A stretch of 64,000 bases of DNA from AP-15 sp963712825 (GTDB taxonomy: Bacteria > Pseudomonadota > Alphaproteobacteria > ATCC43930 > CGMCC-115725), in assembly GCA_963712825.1 (NCBI GenBank), contig CAVQJP010000025.1, positions 1 through 64,000 on the forward strand. Direction: 5' to 3'. Made by a program: the position numbers and the translations under genes. Positions 8,505-15,647 of the stretch are shown one piece after another. Each line of letters starts with the position of its first letter. Positions within the stretch are counted from its first letter, which is position 1. Under the pieces are notes generated by a model, which saw only the letters and a list, made by a program, of their open reading frames with translations, did not search any database and had not been told where the DNA came from.

Positions 8505-8738
8505 ATGTCCGCCATTGGCGGCGTGCTGAACCCGCCCGCGCTCGGCAGCAAGCGCGGCCTTGCTCCGTCAACCTCGTGGAACGCGAGGCCGAACGCGCGA
8601 GCGCTCCGGCGCCCGGTCCTCCCGCGATCCCGGCCTGCGCGGAGGATCGAAGCGGACGGCGACGCGAGCGCTCGCCGCCTGGCCCGAGGATCACGCCGCC
8701 AGGTCGGGCGGCTAAGCCCATATCTCCATGATATTTAA
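8505..8738 (+). CDS. Possible small plus-strand protein, 77 aa (weak)
   Basis: ATG 8505 is preceded by GGAGGG at good distance, and the first 25 residues are compositionally normal, but the rest is arginine-rich and could be chance coding in GC-rich DNA. It would be the only plus-strand gene of the prophage part in the window. No family recognised. Confidence 0.2.
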   Translation: MSAIGGVLNPPALGSKRGLAPSTSWNARPNARALRRPVLPRSRPARRIEADGDASARRLARGSRRQVGRLSPYLHDI

Positions 8739-8775
8739 TACGTTTCGGGTGATCGGCCGGTTGCGGCGTGGGCGC

Positions 8776-9052
8776 CGCTGCAACGCTCCCACGCCCAGCG
8801 TTGCGCCAGCGTTGCGGTTTTTGGAGTGAGTTTATCTCAATATTCCAACCTCTTAGAGAGAGATCGCAACGCTGCAACGCTGCAACGCTACGCGCGCGTA
8901 TAGAGCTATCCATCATGCTCGCCATGCCCCGCTCTCTCACATGACGCGCGCGTGAGAGCGTTGCAGCGTTGCAATCGCCCCTAACCTGTTGGCGCTGCTT
9001 GCAACGCTGCATGGGTGGCACCGTTGCAGGCGGCGTTGCAGCGTTGCAGCGC
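8776..9052. repeat. Iteron-like cluster of GCAACGCT / AGCGTTGC repeats
   Basis: Three perfect tandem copies of GCAACGCT lie at 8866-8889 and two tandem copies of its reverse complement AGCGTTGC at 8957-8972. Further single copies or near copies lie at about 8779, 8797, 8808, 9000, 9021 and 9034-9049. The two tandem blocks face each other across about 67 bp that includes two GACGCGCGCGT/ACGCGCGCGTA-like elements. This looks like a multi-site protein-binding region (replication origin, partition or operator). Confidence 0.75.
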
Positions 9053-9155
9053 CGCGCGTACTGCGCCGTTGTCCTCCTTGCCTGAGGGTGAGGGCGCGGG
9101 TAGGCGGCAGTAAAGCCAAAGTTCACGCTGCTGCGGACCATGTGCACGCCGCCGA

Positions 9156-9353
9156 TCATGCCGCCTTCTCGCTAGGTTCGAGGAGTGAGATCAGACTTTC
9201 GACCGAGATAAGGCGGCGGCCTGCTACCATCTTCGATTTAATCTGCTGGGTGGCGATCAGGCCGAACATGGTGGTTTTGGCGAGGCCGGTCGCGCTACAC
9301 GCCTCGGAGACTGTGCAGGTTAGGCGCTGACGAAAAGGAATATCGACGGGCAA
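9156..9353 (-). CDS. Excisionase/AlpA-like HTH protein
   Basis: The 65-residue product (TTG start at 9353, the only start fitting the conserved region) has the winged-helix pattern of MerR/AlpA/Xis-type proteins: SEACSATGLAKTTMFGLI for the helix-turn-helix followed by a basic beta-hairpin (KSKMVAGRRLISVESL). Such proteins bind att-site DNA to favour excision or act as small regulators. It is one of two of this type in the element. Confidence 0.65.
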   Translation of the reverse strand: MPVDIPFRQRLTCTVSEACSATGLAKTTMFGLIATQQIKSKMVAGRRLISVESLISLLEPSEKAA

Positions 9354-9464
9354 CGCTCGCCACCATCAGTTCATCCCGGTTCGGATCGGGACGTGACGAT
9401 GGTCCACAGCGGGAAATGCCCTGTCAAAATGGATAATTGGACAGCCTTTTATTCTTTTTTCCTT

Positions 9465-9791
9465 TTACATGTTCCTTTTTCGGGGGCGTCCTCGGCTGCG
9501 GGCGGGGAATAGCTGCGTGAGGGCCGCCTTGACGTCCTTGATCGAAAATCGGCCTTGGAGCGCCGTATAGATCGCGTCGCGTCCTGTCTTGCTACCATCG
9601 GCAATGAGCGCCTTGATCTCCCTCAAAAGCTCCGGCGCGACCTCGCTGGGCTCGCCGGCGGGCTGCTGCGCGACCTCGCCACGCTCGCTTTCGACCGCTA
9701 TCTCGCGGGCGCGGATCGCTACGTTGTCGTAGTCGACGCCGCCGCTGCCGATGAGCCGGCGTCCCATCAGATCAGGCGTGAGCGTGGCCAA
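9465..9791 (-). CDS. Phage protein with basic C-terminal tail
   Basis: The called frame starts with TTG 9791 and gives 108 residues: a helical middle (ELLREIKALIADGSKTG), a DAIYTALQGRFSIKDVKAAL segment resembling a small winged-helix, and a very basic end (RSRGRPRKR) suited to DNA binding. Coding character clearly extends upstream of the called start in the same frame, towards the neighbouring 116-residue gene, so this may be the 3' part of one longer gene split by a frameshift near 9880. Function unknown; DNA binding is inferred from composition. Confidence 0.55.
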   Translation of the reverse strand: MATLTPDLMGRRLIGSGGVDYDNVAIRAREIAVESERGEVAQQPAGEPSEVAPELLREIKALIADGSKTGRDAIYTALQGRFSIKDVKAALTQLFPARSRGRPRKRNM

Positions 9792-9852
9792 GACATCGGC
9801 GCCAAGGGTGATGCGCTCGCCGCCGCGCTCGGCCGTGACTTCGTAGCGGCCC

Positions 9853-10203
9853 TTACGCAGCGCAGCGGCGATCTTCTGCGGCAGCTCCCACCTGGATCGC
9901 CGCTTGCATCTTGCGAGCGTGATCGTGCTGCTGCTGGGCGATCTCCGCCCGGATCAGGCGATTCCTTTCGCCGGGCAGGGGAACCCCCAGGAAGGATTTT
10001 TCGGCGAACGCGGCGACGTGTCCGTCGCGGTCGACGGTCGACTCCGCTTTTGCATATTCGGCGGCGGTGAGCTCGCCTCTGGCCGCTCTTTGGTAGCCGT
10101 GCGTGACCCACTCCCATGCCGCGCGTGCTAGGCGCCGGGATGAAGCCGGCTCGATGTGCTTTTTAGCGAATTTCCAAAGGTCCAGCCATTCGTCATCCGA
10201 CAT
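9853..10203 (-). CDS. Phage protein, 116 aa, possibly truncated by frameshift
   Basis: ATG 10203 has GGAGGG eight bases before it and overlaps nothing. The product is helical, with an N-terminal acidic/aromatic helix (DEWLDLWKFAKKHI) and a Gln/His-rich helix. The last 12 residues look like out-of-frame sequence, and deleting one G in the GGTGGG run near 9885 would join it to the next gene as one protein of about 245 residues. I do not recognise the family. Confidence 0.55.
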   Translation of the reverse strand: MSDDEWLDLWKFAKKHIEPASSRRLARAAWEWVTHGYQRAARGELTAAEYAKAESTVDRDGHVAAFAEKSFLGVPLPGERNRLIRAEIAQQQHDHARKMQAAIQVGAAAEDRRCAA

Positions 10204-10332
10204 CGCACCCTCCGTCGGTGCGTCCCGCACAGCGGTCGCGGCGGAAGGCCAGGCGGAACACCGGCCTTATCGGGAGCTACCCTATCCGCCGCGATTCTTC
10301 GGAGCTTCAAACGAGCTGTCGAAGCGCTGCGG

Positions 10333-10572
10333 TCACGGCGCGCGGCGCACCGGCGTTGGTGGACGGCGGGGCCTGGCGTTGGGCGCGCCCTCGCGCGCGA
10401 GGCGTAACAGCGATGCGACGACGACACTCGATCTATCGTGGATCTTGACGATCTCGAGCTTGCCCTCGCTGACCAGTTTGTAGAACGTGGTCGTGCCGAT
10501 GCCGCCCAGAGCTTCTTGCGCTTCCTCGCGCGAACAAAGCGGCCGTTCGTAAAACGGTATGTGCGAAACCAT
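10333..10572 (-). CDS. Excisionase/AlpA-like HTH protein
   Basis: From ATG 10572 the 79-residue product shows the AlpA/Xis layout: SREEAQEALGGIGTTTFYKL as the helix-turn-helix, then a short hairpin (GKLEIVKIHDRSSVV) and a basic C-terminal tail. The longer frame to 10725 is rejected because the first 51 residues are cysteine/arginine noise and the ATG fits the domain edge. Being closest to the integrase it is the better candidate for the directionality factor. Confidence 0.65.
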   Translation of the reverse strand: MVSHIPFYERPLCSREEAQEALGGIGTTTFYKLVSEGKLEIVKIHDRSSVVVASLLRLAREGAPNARPRRPPTPVRRAP

Positions 10573-10848
10573 CGACCTGCGTTGCCCTTCCCGTATGGTC
10601 ACAATGTCAGGGTAAGGACAACGGCCCTCCCTTTCGCAACTTGAAAGATTTCCGGCGGGGCGCGAGCAATCGGTAAGATTGTGCGCGAAGGGAACACATG
10701 CCGTTGAACTGCGCGTTGGAAACAAACGACACCCGGCTGTTTTTCGGACTGCGGCTTAAACGAGTGAAATCAATGTGTTCCAACTCGTGCGACCGACTGT
10801 CGCATGGGTGTAATACCTCCGTTCAGCCGGCCGCCCGGGCGGGGGATC

Positions 10849-10876
10849 GCGGATTTGCGCAAAAACGCAAATCCGC
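10849..10876. terminator. Perfect 11-bp stem hairpin after the integrase gene
   Basis: GCGGATTTGCG (10849-10859) and CGCAAATCCGC (10866-10876) form a perfect inverted repeat around a 6-nt A-rich loop, 23 bp beyond the integrase stop. No uridine run follows on either strand, so intrinsic termination is only likely, not certain. Confidence 0.55.
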
Positions 10877-10898
10877 AAATTCGGCGGCCCGCGGGGCG

Positions 10899-12140
10899 CT
10901 ATCCGGCCTGGCGTAGCGGCACGACGGCTGCCGCGGGCGGCGGCGTCATGCAGAAGCGGGCCCAGGCTTCGGCGAGCTGGCGGCGCTTTTCGAGGCCGGT
11001 GCCACGCCGATAGGCCGCAATCGTCTTGTCGCTCTGAACGTGCGCGAGCGCCAGCTCGGCGAGCTCGGCGGGCCAGTCTGTCTCGTCGTCAGCTGCCCAA
11101 TCCCGAAAAGTCGAGCGAAAGCCGTGGGCCGTCAAGTCGCCGCGGCCCATGCGCCCCAACACCGCGAGCAACGCCATATTGCTGAGCGGGCGTCCCGGCC
11201 GCGCGCTGGGGAATACGAAATCGTCTTGCCTGACCTCTTTCATGGCGTGCAGGATTGCCAGCGCCGGCGCGCTGAGCGGGACCTCGTGATCCCGCGCGGC
11301 TTTCATGCGCGCTGCCGGGATCGTCCACTGGCGCCTTTCCTCGTCGATTTCGCGCCATGTTGCCCCGAGAACTTCACCGGTGCGGCCAGCGGTCAGGATC
11401 AAGAACTCCAGCGCCCGAGCCGCGACCCCTTCGCGCTGCCGCAGCTCGTCGACGAAGCCGGCGATCTCGGCATAGCGGCGCAAAGCCCGATGGTGGACGA
11501 CCGGGCGCACCTTGGTCTTTGCGGGGAGCACCTTATCAAGATAGCCGTGCCACCTGGCGGGGTTGTCGCCGCTGCGGCGCTTGTTCACTGTGGCCCAGTC
11601 GAGCACCATTTCGATGCGCCCGAGGACGCGGCTCGCTGTCTCGGTCTTGTGGTTCCACAGGGGTTCGATCACCTGCCTGACCAGGTCGACGTCGATCGCC
11701 TTGACCGGCATCGCGCCAAACACCGGATAAACGTAGCGCTCGAGTGTGCTGGGCCACTGCGCCCGATGCTTCGCGTTGCGCCAACCCTTCTCGTTGGCCT
11801 CGATGTAGGCTTCGGCGCATTCGCGAAAGCTGATCTCCTTGACCGCTACGACCCGCGCCGCCCGGCGCTGCGCTTTGCGGTCCGCCAGCGGATCGCGGCC
11901 TTCCAGCACTTGGCGCCGGCAGTCGAGCGCCTTGATGCGCGCCTCAGCGAGGCTGAGGGTATGCAGCGGGCCGAGCCCCATTTCATGCGGCTTGCCGTCG
12001 ATCGGCGAGGTAAACCGGAAGATCCACGACTTGCTGGTGCGGCCGGAGACATGCAGCCACAACCCGCCGCCGTCGCCATGCATGCCTGGCGCCGCCGCTT
12101 TGACCGCCGCCGCCGATAGCTTTGAAACCTGCCGATCCAT
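10899..12140 (-). CDS. Tyrosine site-specific integrase (P4-type)
   Basis: The 413-residue protein has the usual P4/DUF4102 family layout: an N-terminal arm-binding domain (GLWLHV, GKPHEMGLG, LSLAEARIKA; about 1-100), a core-binding helical domain (about 105-200), and a catalytic domain. Catalytic residues are visible: Arg253 (TAGRTGE), His339 and Arg342 (HGFRSTF), His367 (LAHVQ) and the nucleophile Tyr377 (AAYRRG). Length matches the family. It starts 191 bp from the tRNA-Ser 3' end, so it very likely integrates the element there. The gene appears intact. Confidence 0.95.
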   Translation of the reverse strand: MDRQVSKLSAAAVKAAAPGMHGDGGGLWLHVSGRTSKSWIFRFTSPIDGKPHEMGLGPLHTLSLAEARIKALDCRRQVLEGRDPLADRKAQRRAARVVAVKEISFRECAEAYIEANEKGWRNAKHRAQWPSTLERYVYPVFGAMPVKAIDVDLVRQVIEPLWNHKTETASRVLGRIEMVLDWATVNKRRSGDNPARWHGYLDKVLPAKTKVRPVVHHRALRRYAEIAGFVDELRQREGVAARALEFLILTAGRTGEVLGATWREIDEERRQWTIPAARMKAARDHEVPLSAPALAILHAMKEVRQDDFVFPSARPGRPLSNMALLAVLGRMGRGDLTAHGFRSTFRDWAADDETDWPAELAELALAHVQSDKTIAAYRRGTGLEKRRQLAEAWARFCMTPPPAAAVVPLRQAG

Positions 12141-12144
12141 CCGA

Positions 12145-12211
12145 CCAACTCCCGTCCGTTCCCGCAGCGGGTCGGGACGGGCGGGCGTCCGCCCAACTCC
12201 TGTCCGATCCC
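12145..12211. repeat. Direct repeat pair between integrase and att site (possible arm sites)
   Basis: CCAACTCCCGTCCGTTCCC (12145-12163) and CCAACTCCTGTCCGATCCC (12193-12211) match at 17 of 19 positions with 48 bp spacing. They sit between the integrase start and the tRNA, where integrase arm-type or excisionase sites are expected. Function is inferred from position. Confidence 0.5.
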
Positions 12212-12330
12212 ACGCGATTTCACGGGATAGTGGCGAAGGTTGACGGGCGTGTCAAGCTTCGCGCCGCATCAAGACACTGAAATTCCAATGATTTATGAAG
12301 GTCGGCGAAGGTCAAAAAGTTGAGCGGTCA

Positions 12331-12417
12331 CGGATGGGGTGGGATTCGAACCCACGGTGGGCTTGCGCCCACGCCGGTTTTCAAGACCGGTGCCTTAAAC
12401 CGCTCGGCCACCCATCC
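12331..12417 (-). tRNA. tRNA-Ser (anticodon UGA), prophage attachment gene
   Basis: On the minus strand the acceptor arms GGATGGG (12417-12411) and CCCATCC (12338-12332) pair perfectly, with discriminator G at 12331 and no encoded CCA. The anticodon TGA lies at 12383-12381 inside the loop CTTGAAA, there is a long variable arm (GTGGGCGCAAGCCCAC), and the T-loop TTCGAAT is standard. The 3' half faces the integrase, so the element's att core presumably lies within it. Confidence 0.95.
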
Positions 12418-12461
12418 CCAGCCGCCCGGCGGCCCGCCGCCGGGACCGTCGTGCGGACCGG

Positions 12462-13232
12462 TCAGCTGCCGACGAGGCCGAGCTGCGGGCTCGACGGCTC
12501 GGCAAAGCGGCGTTTGGGGATGCGTCCCGCGAGGTGAGCGAGACGGCCGGCCTCGACCCCGGCGCGCATCGCCGCCGCCATCCGCCGCGGGTCGTGCGAC
12601 TTGGCGATCGCGGTGTTGACCAGCACCGCGCCGCAGCCGAGCTCCATTGCCAGCGCCGCGTCGGAGGCGGTGCCGATGCCGGCGTCGAGCACCACCGGGA
12701 CCGGGCTGCGCGAGCACACGAGCTCGATTGCCGCGGGGTTGGCGATCCCCCCGCCCGAGCCGATCAGCGAGCCGAGCGGCATGACCGCCGCGCAGCCGAC
12801 GTCGGCGAGCTTTTGGCAGGCGACCGGGTCCTCGTTGCAATAGGGCAGCACGACAAACCCGGCGCGCACCAATTCGTCGGCGGCGTGAACCAGCTGCTCG
12901 ACATCGGGATAAAGGGTTTCGCGGTCGCCGATCAGCTCGAGCTTGACCCAGTCCGTTTCCAACGACTCGCGCGCCAGCTCGGCGGTCAGGATCGCGTCGC
13001 GCGCGGTGACGCAGCCGGCGGTGTTGGGCAGCAATCGGTAGCGGCCGCCAAGCAGGTCGACGAGGCTTTCGGCATAGCCTTCGAGGCTGATGCGGCGGAT
13101 CGAGACCGTGACAATATCGGCGCCGCTGGTCTCAAGGCAGTCGAGCAGCACCTGCTGGTTCGGATAGCCGGCGGTGCCGACAAACAGCCGCGAGGAAAGG
13201 GTGGTGCCGGCGATCGTCAACGGGTCGGTCAT
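12462..13232 (-). CDS. thiG: Thiazole synthase ThiG
   Basis: ThiG builds the thiazole phosphate ring of thiamine from DXP, dehydroglycine and ThiS-thiocarboxylate. The 256-residue length from ATG 13232 is normal, and the start is fixed by MTDPLTIAGTTLSSRLFVGT, the conserved N-terminus. Lys97 in WVKLELIGD is the imine-forming lysine, and the phosphate-binding GSLIGSGGGI and GIGTASDA loops are present. It is the last gene of thiO-thiS-thiG, 23 bp after thiS. Use of glycine oxidase ThiO in the operon shows the aerobic route to dehydroglycine. Confidence 0.95.
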   Translation of the reverse strand: MTDPLTIAGTTLSSRLFVGTAGYPNQQVLLDCLETSGADIVTVSIRRISLEGYAESLVDLLGGRYRLLPNTAGCVTARDAILTAELARESLETDWVKLELIGDRETLYPDVEQLVHAADELVRAGFVVLPYCNEDPVACQKLADVGCAAVMPLGSLIGSGGGIANPAAIELVCSRSPVPVVLDAGIGTASDAALAMELGCGAVLVNTAIAKSHDPRRMAAAMRAGVEAGRLAHLAGRIPKRRFAEPSSPQLGLVGS

Positions 13233-13255
13233 CGCTTTGTTCCTGTTTGTTGGTC

Positions 13256-13462
13256 TCAGCCGCCCTGCAACGGGCGGACGATCTCGACATCGTCGCCGGG
13301 CATCAGCGGCCGTCCCGGCCATTCCGCCCGGCGCAGGACCGCGCCGTTAACGGCAACCGCGAGAAAGCGCGCCCGCGGATCGATGCCGCGATTGCTCAGC
13401 AGCTCGGACACGGTCGCCGCCGCCACGTCTTCCTCGACGCCGTTGACCCGCAGCCGGGTCAT
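13256..13462 (-). CDS. thiS: Sulfur carrier protein ThiS
   Basis: The 68-residue ubiquitin-fold protein ends in the required Gly-Gly (LQGG), which is adenylated and thiocarboxylated to donate sulfur to ThiG. The N-terminal RLRVNG strand and the PGDDVEIVRPLQGG ending are typical. Its ATG overlaps the thiO stop (ATGA at 13462-13459), indicating coupled translation. No oddities. Confidence 0.95.
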   Translation of the reverse strand: MTRLRVNGVEEDVAAATVSELLSNRGIDPRARFLAVAVNGAVLRRAEWPGRPLMPGDDVEIVRPLQGG

Positions 13463-14712
13463 TGCGCAGCCGGCGAAAACATCGCCTCCGCCGGTCGCGA
13501 CGAGCCGAAGCGTTCGGGCGAAAACGGGCGCAGGCTGTCGGGCACCCGACCGCTCAGCACATAGCTGCTGATCGCCTGCGCCGTCACCGGGGTCAACAGG
13601 ATGCCGTTGCGATGATGGCCGGTCGCGACGACCAGCCCGTCGATGCCGCTCGGGCCCAGCATCGGCGCGTCGTCGCGCGAGCCCGGGCGGAACCCGACCC
13701 AGGTCTCCGCGACCGGCAATTCCTCGATCGCGGGGACGGCGCGCCAGGCGCCTTCGATCAGTGCGAGCAGGCCGCCCGCGGTTACGGTATCGTCAAAGCC
13801 GCGCTCCTCGACGGTGCCGCCGACCACCAGCCGCCCGTCGCGCCGCGGCACCAGATAGCCGCGCGGCAGCCACACGACGTGGCGCAAGAGCGGTGCCGCC
13901 GGGTCCATGCGCAGCGCCAGCATCTGGCCCTTGATCGGACGCACCGGCGGCAGATACGGCGCCGGGATGCCGGCGATCTCGCGCGACCACGCCCCAGCCG
14001 CCAGCACGACGACATCGGCGGGATCGCGCCCTTGCGCGGTGACGACGCCGCGGACCTGGCCGCCGCCGATTTCGAGCTCGCGGACCGGGCAATGCTCGTG
14101 AATGGTTGCGCCGGCGCGCTGTGCCGCCATCGCCAGAGCACGGGCGAGAGCCCGGTTCTCGACCTGGTGGTCGTATGGGCTCAGCACCGCAGCGGAAACG
14201 CCCGGCCGCAGGTGGGGCTCGCGCCGCCGCGCTTCGGCGCCCGACACCCATTCGATCGCGAGCCCGAGTCCCTTTTGGAATTCGTAGGTGAAGCGCAGCT
14301 GCTCGGCGTCGTCGCGGGTCAGCGCGACGACGATCGTGCCCTCGTCGCGGTAGCCGACCCCGATGCCGGAAGCGGCTTCGACCTCGCGCGCGAAGTCCGG
14401 CCACAGATGTTGGCTCTCGAGGGTCAGCCCGAGCAGGGTTTCTTCGCCGGGTTCGGTCTCGACCGCGGCCGCGAGCATTCCGGCCGCCGCCCAGCTGGCG
14501 CCGTGCCCGGCGGCGCCCCGGTCGTAGACGGTGACGGCGCAGCCGGCTTTCGCCAGCCGCCAGGCGATCCCCAGCCCGATGACGCCGGCGCCGACGACAA
14601 CCGTTTTTGGCCGGTGTGGCGAAACACGATGCGGCGAAACACGATGCAGTGAAATGCGATCCGGCGCGGTGATGGCGGACTCCCTTCGCCGGGCATGCCC
14701 GACCAGGTTCAT
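13459..14712 (-). CDS. thiO: Glycine oxidase ThiO (true start unclear)
   Basis: ThiO is an FAD enzyme that oxidises glycine to iminoglycine for thiazole synthesis. The dinucleotide fold VVVGAGVIGLGIAWRLAKAG, the DRG/GASWAAAGML segment and the C-terminal GHHRNGILLTP motif identify it. The only canonical in-frame start upstream of the fold is ATG 14712, but that codon lies inside the conserved core of the TPP riboswitch, so residues 1 to about 13 would be riboswitch sequence. Downstream of the aptamer only ATC (14673), ATT (14655) and CTG (14649) are in frame. A rare start codon, or a sequence error, must be assumed. See findings. Confidence 0.9.
   Translation of the reverse strand: MNLVGHARRRESAITAPDRISLHRVSPHRVSPHRPKTVVVGAGVIGLGIAWRLAKAGCAVTVYDRGAAGHGASWAAAGMLAAAVETEPGEETLLGLTLESQHLWPDFAREVEAASGIGVGYRDEGTIVVALTRDDAEQLRFTYEFQKGLGLAIEWVSGAEARRREPHLRPGVSAAVLSPYDHQVENRALARALAMAAQRAGATIHEHCPVRELEIGGGQVRGVVTAQGRDPADVVVLAAGAWSREIAGIPAPYLPPVRPIKGQMLALRMDPAAPLLRHVVWLPRGYLVPRRDGRLVVGGTVEERGFDDTVTAGGLLALIEGAWRAVPAIEELPVAETWVGFRPGSRDDAPMLGPSGIDGLVVATGHHRNGILLTPVTAQAISSYVLSGRVPDSLRPFSPERFGSSRPAEAMFSPAAQ
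14618..14647. repeat. 15-bp perfect tandem duplication in the 5' end of thiO
   Basis: GGCGAAACACGATGC occurs at 14618-14632 and 14633-14647, with a degraded third copy (10 of 15) at 14648-14662. Being 15 bp it does not change the reading frame. It lies between the riboswitch and the first conserved residue of ThiO. Confidence 0.9.
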
Positions 14713-14772
14713 TGGGTCTGATCTCAGCCGGGCGCCGGCGCATCAACAACGCCGCCGCTCGGCACCCCAGCC
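14678..14772 (-). promoter_or_regulatory. TPP riboswitch (THI element) controlling thiOSG
   Basis: On the minus strand the conserved aptamer parts occur in order: GGGGTGCC (about 14768-14761), GGCTGAGA with ACCC, then TGAACCTG, a GGGCATGCCC stem in place of the usual GGxUAAUxCC, and GCGAAGGGA. A short closing stem GGCU/AGUC brackets it (14772-14769 with 14681-14678). TPP binding normally hides the ribosome site; here the only SD-like sequence (GGGAG at about 14685-14681) lies in the aptamer's 3' strand, consistent with translational control. Confidence 0.93.
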
Positions 14773-14909
14773 TCGGGTCAATCTCGGATCAGGGAATTGC
14801 CGATGCAAGGATTTTCTGCTCGGGGCCGAGGTCGGCAGAGCCGCAGCCGAGCGCTCCCGCGCCGACCCGCAGCGTGCGGCGGGCGTGCTGCTGTTTGTCG
14901 CCGCGCAGC

Positions 14910-15647
14910 CTACACGATGGCGCGGCGCCCGGCCGCGACCCGCAGCGGCGCGTAGCCGGCGCGCTCGGTCAGTCTCGCCCGGTCGAGGAGGACGAGAACG
15001 CCGTCTTGAATCGTTGCGAGCTTTTGCTCGCGCAGCCGTTCCAGGGTGCGCGCGACATGAACCCGCGAAATCCCGGCGGCGTCGGCGATGTCGCGCCGCT
15101 GCAATGGAAACGGGCAGGTCGAGCCGCCGTTGACCATGCCGCGGTGGCGCAGCCGGTCGAAGGTCTCGAGCATCAGATAAGCGATCCGCTGCTCGGCGTT
15201 GCGGCGCCCGAGCAGCGACAGCCGCACATCGGCGCGCTGCTCCTCCTCGACGCGCGTCTGCATGATGTTGAGGGCGAACCCAGGATGCTCGGCGAACAGC
15301 TCCGGCAGGGTGCGGCCGGTGAGGACGCACAGGGTGACCGGGGTCAACGCCTGCACCGAGTGCCTGACCACCCCGAGAAGCGCCGATGCAAGCCCGATCA
15401 TGTCGCCGGGAAGAACGATGTCGAGTATCTGGCGCGAGCCCTGCGGCAATCGGTGGTAGCGTATGGCCCAGCCTTCGAACAGCGTGTAGGCCGGTCCGCC
15501 GACTTCGTCCTCCTGAATGATGTCGACGCGCGGCGCGACGACGATGTGGTCTTTTTTCAATTCGGAGACGAAAGCCAGCTCAGCCTCGGAAAAGGGCCGG
15601 AACAGCGGCTTGAGCCGAAGTGGACACTGGGCGCACGGCACGAACAT
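14910..15647 (-). CDS. Crp/Fnr family transcription regulator, incomplete Fe-S ligand set
   Basis: The 245-residue protein has a cyclic-nucleotide-type beta-roll sensor domain, a dimer helix, and a C-terminal helix-turn-helix (RDIADAAGISRVHVARTLERL) of the Crp/Fnr class. N-terminal Cys5 and Cys8 plus Cys107 align with three of the four FNR iron-sulfur ligands (20, 23, 122 in E. coli numbering), but the third N-terminal cysteine is missing (Pro14). Redox or NO sensing is therefore uncertain. It is upstream of, and in the same direction as, the thi operon with 137 bp between; a functional link is not implied. Confidence 0.9.
   Translation of the reverse strand: MFVPCAQCPLRLKPLFRPFSEAELAFVSELKKDHIVVAPRVDIIQEDEVGGPAYTLFEGWAIRYHRLPQGSRQILDIVLPGDMIGLASALLGVVRHSVQALTPVTLCVLTGRTLPELFAEHPGFALNIMQTRVEEEQRADVRLSLLGRRNAEQRIAYLMLETFDRLRHRGMVNGGSTCPFPLQRRDIADAAGISRVHVARTLERLREQKLATIQDGVLVLLDRARLTERAGYAPLRVAAGRRAIV

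Larger units (their letters stand above)
8175..9155. other. Repeat-rich stretch without a confident gene
   Basis: Nearly 1 kb inside the prophage holds no gene I can support well. It contains a perfect 20-bp triplet repeat, a cluster of 8-bp repeats in both orientations, and one weak small frame on the plus strand. A 324-codon minus-strand frame spans most of it but its sequence is low-complexity and repeat-driven. The spacing between early and late-type genes would suit a regulatory or replication control region. Confidence 0.5.
1..12340. mobile_element. Prophage, integrase end (left part outside window)
   Basis: A single-strand run of phage-type genes ends with a tyrosine integrase that starts about 190 bp from the 3' end of a tRNA-Ser gene, the classic layout of a prophage integrated at a tRNA. 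The genes in reading order on the minus strand are integrase, excisionase-like regulators, small early proteins, HTH protein, and overlapping virion-type proteins. No terminase, portal or capsid gene is visible, so these either lie past position 1 or are absent. The right boundary is inferred from the tRNA 3' end; the second attachment-site copy would be outside the window. Whether the phage is functional is doubtful given several apparent frame breaks. Confidence 0.85.

Noticed and set aside
8774..9055. Possible CRISPR array in the repeat cluster
   Set aside because: Units are only 8 bp, occur in both orientations, and have no uniform spacers; no cas genes are nearby.
8185..9159. 324-codon open frame on the minus strand across the prophage repeat region
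   Set aside because: Its sequence is low-complexity, driven by the GCAACGCT and 20-bp repeats, with no domain and no good start context; it also overlaps the better-supported HTH gene.
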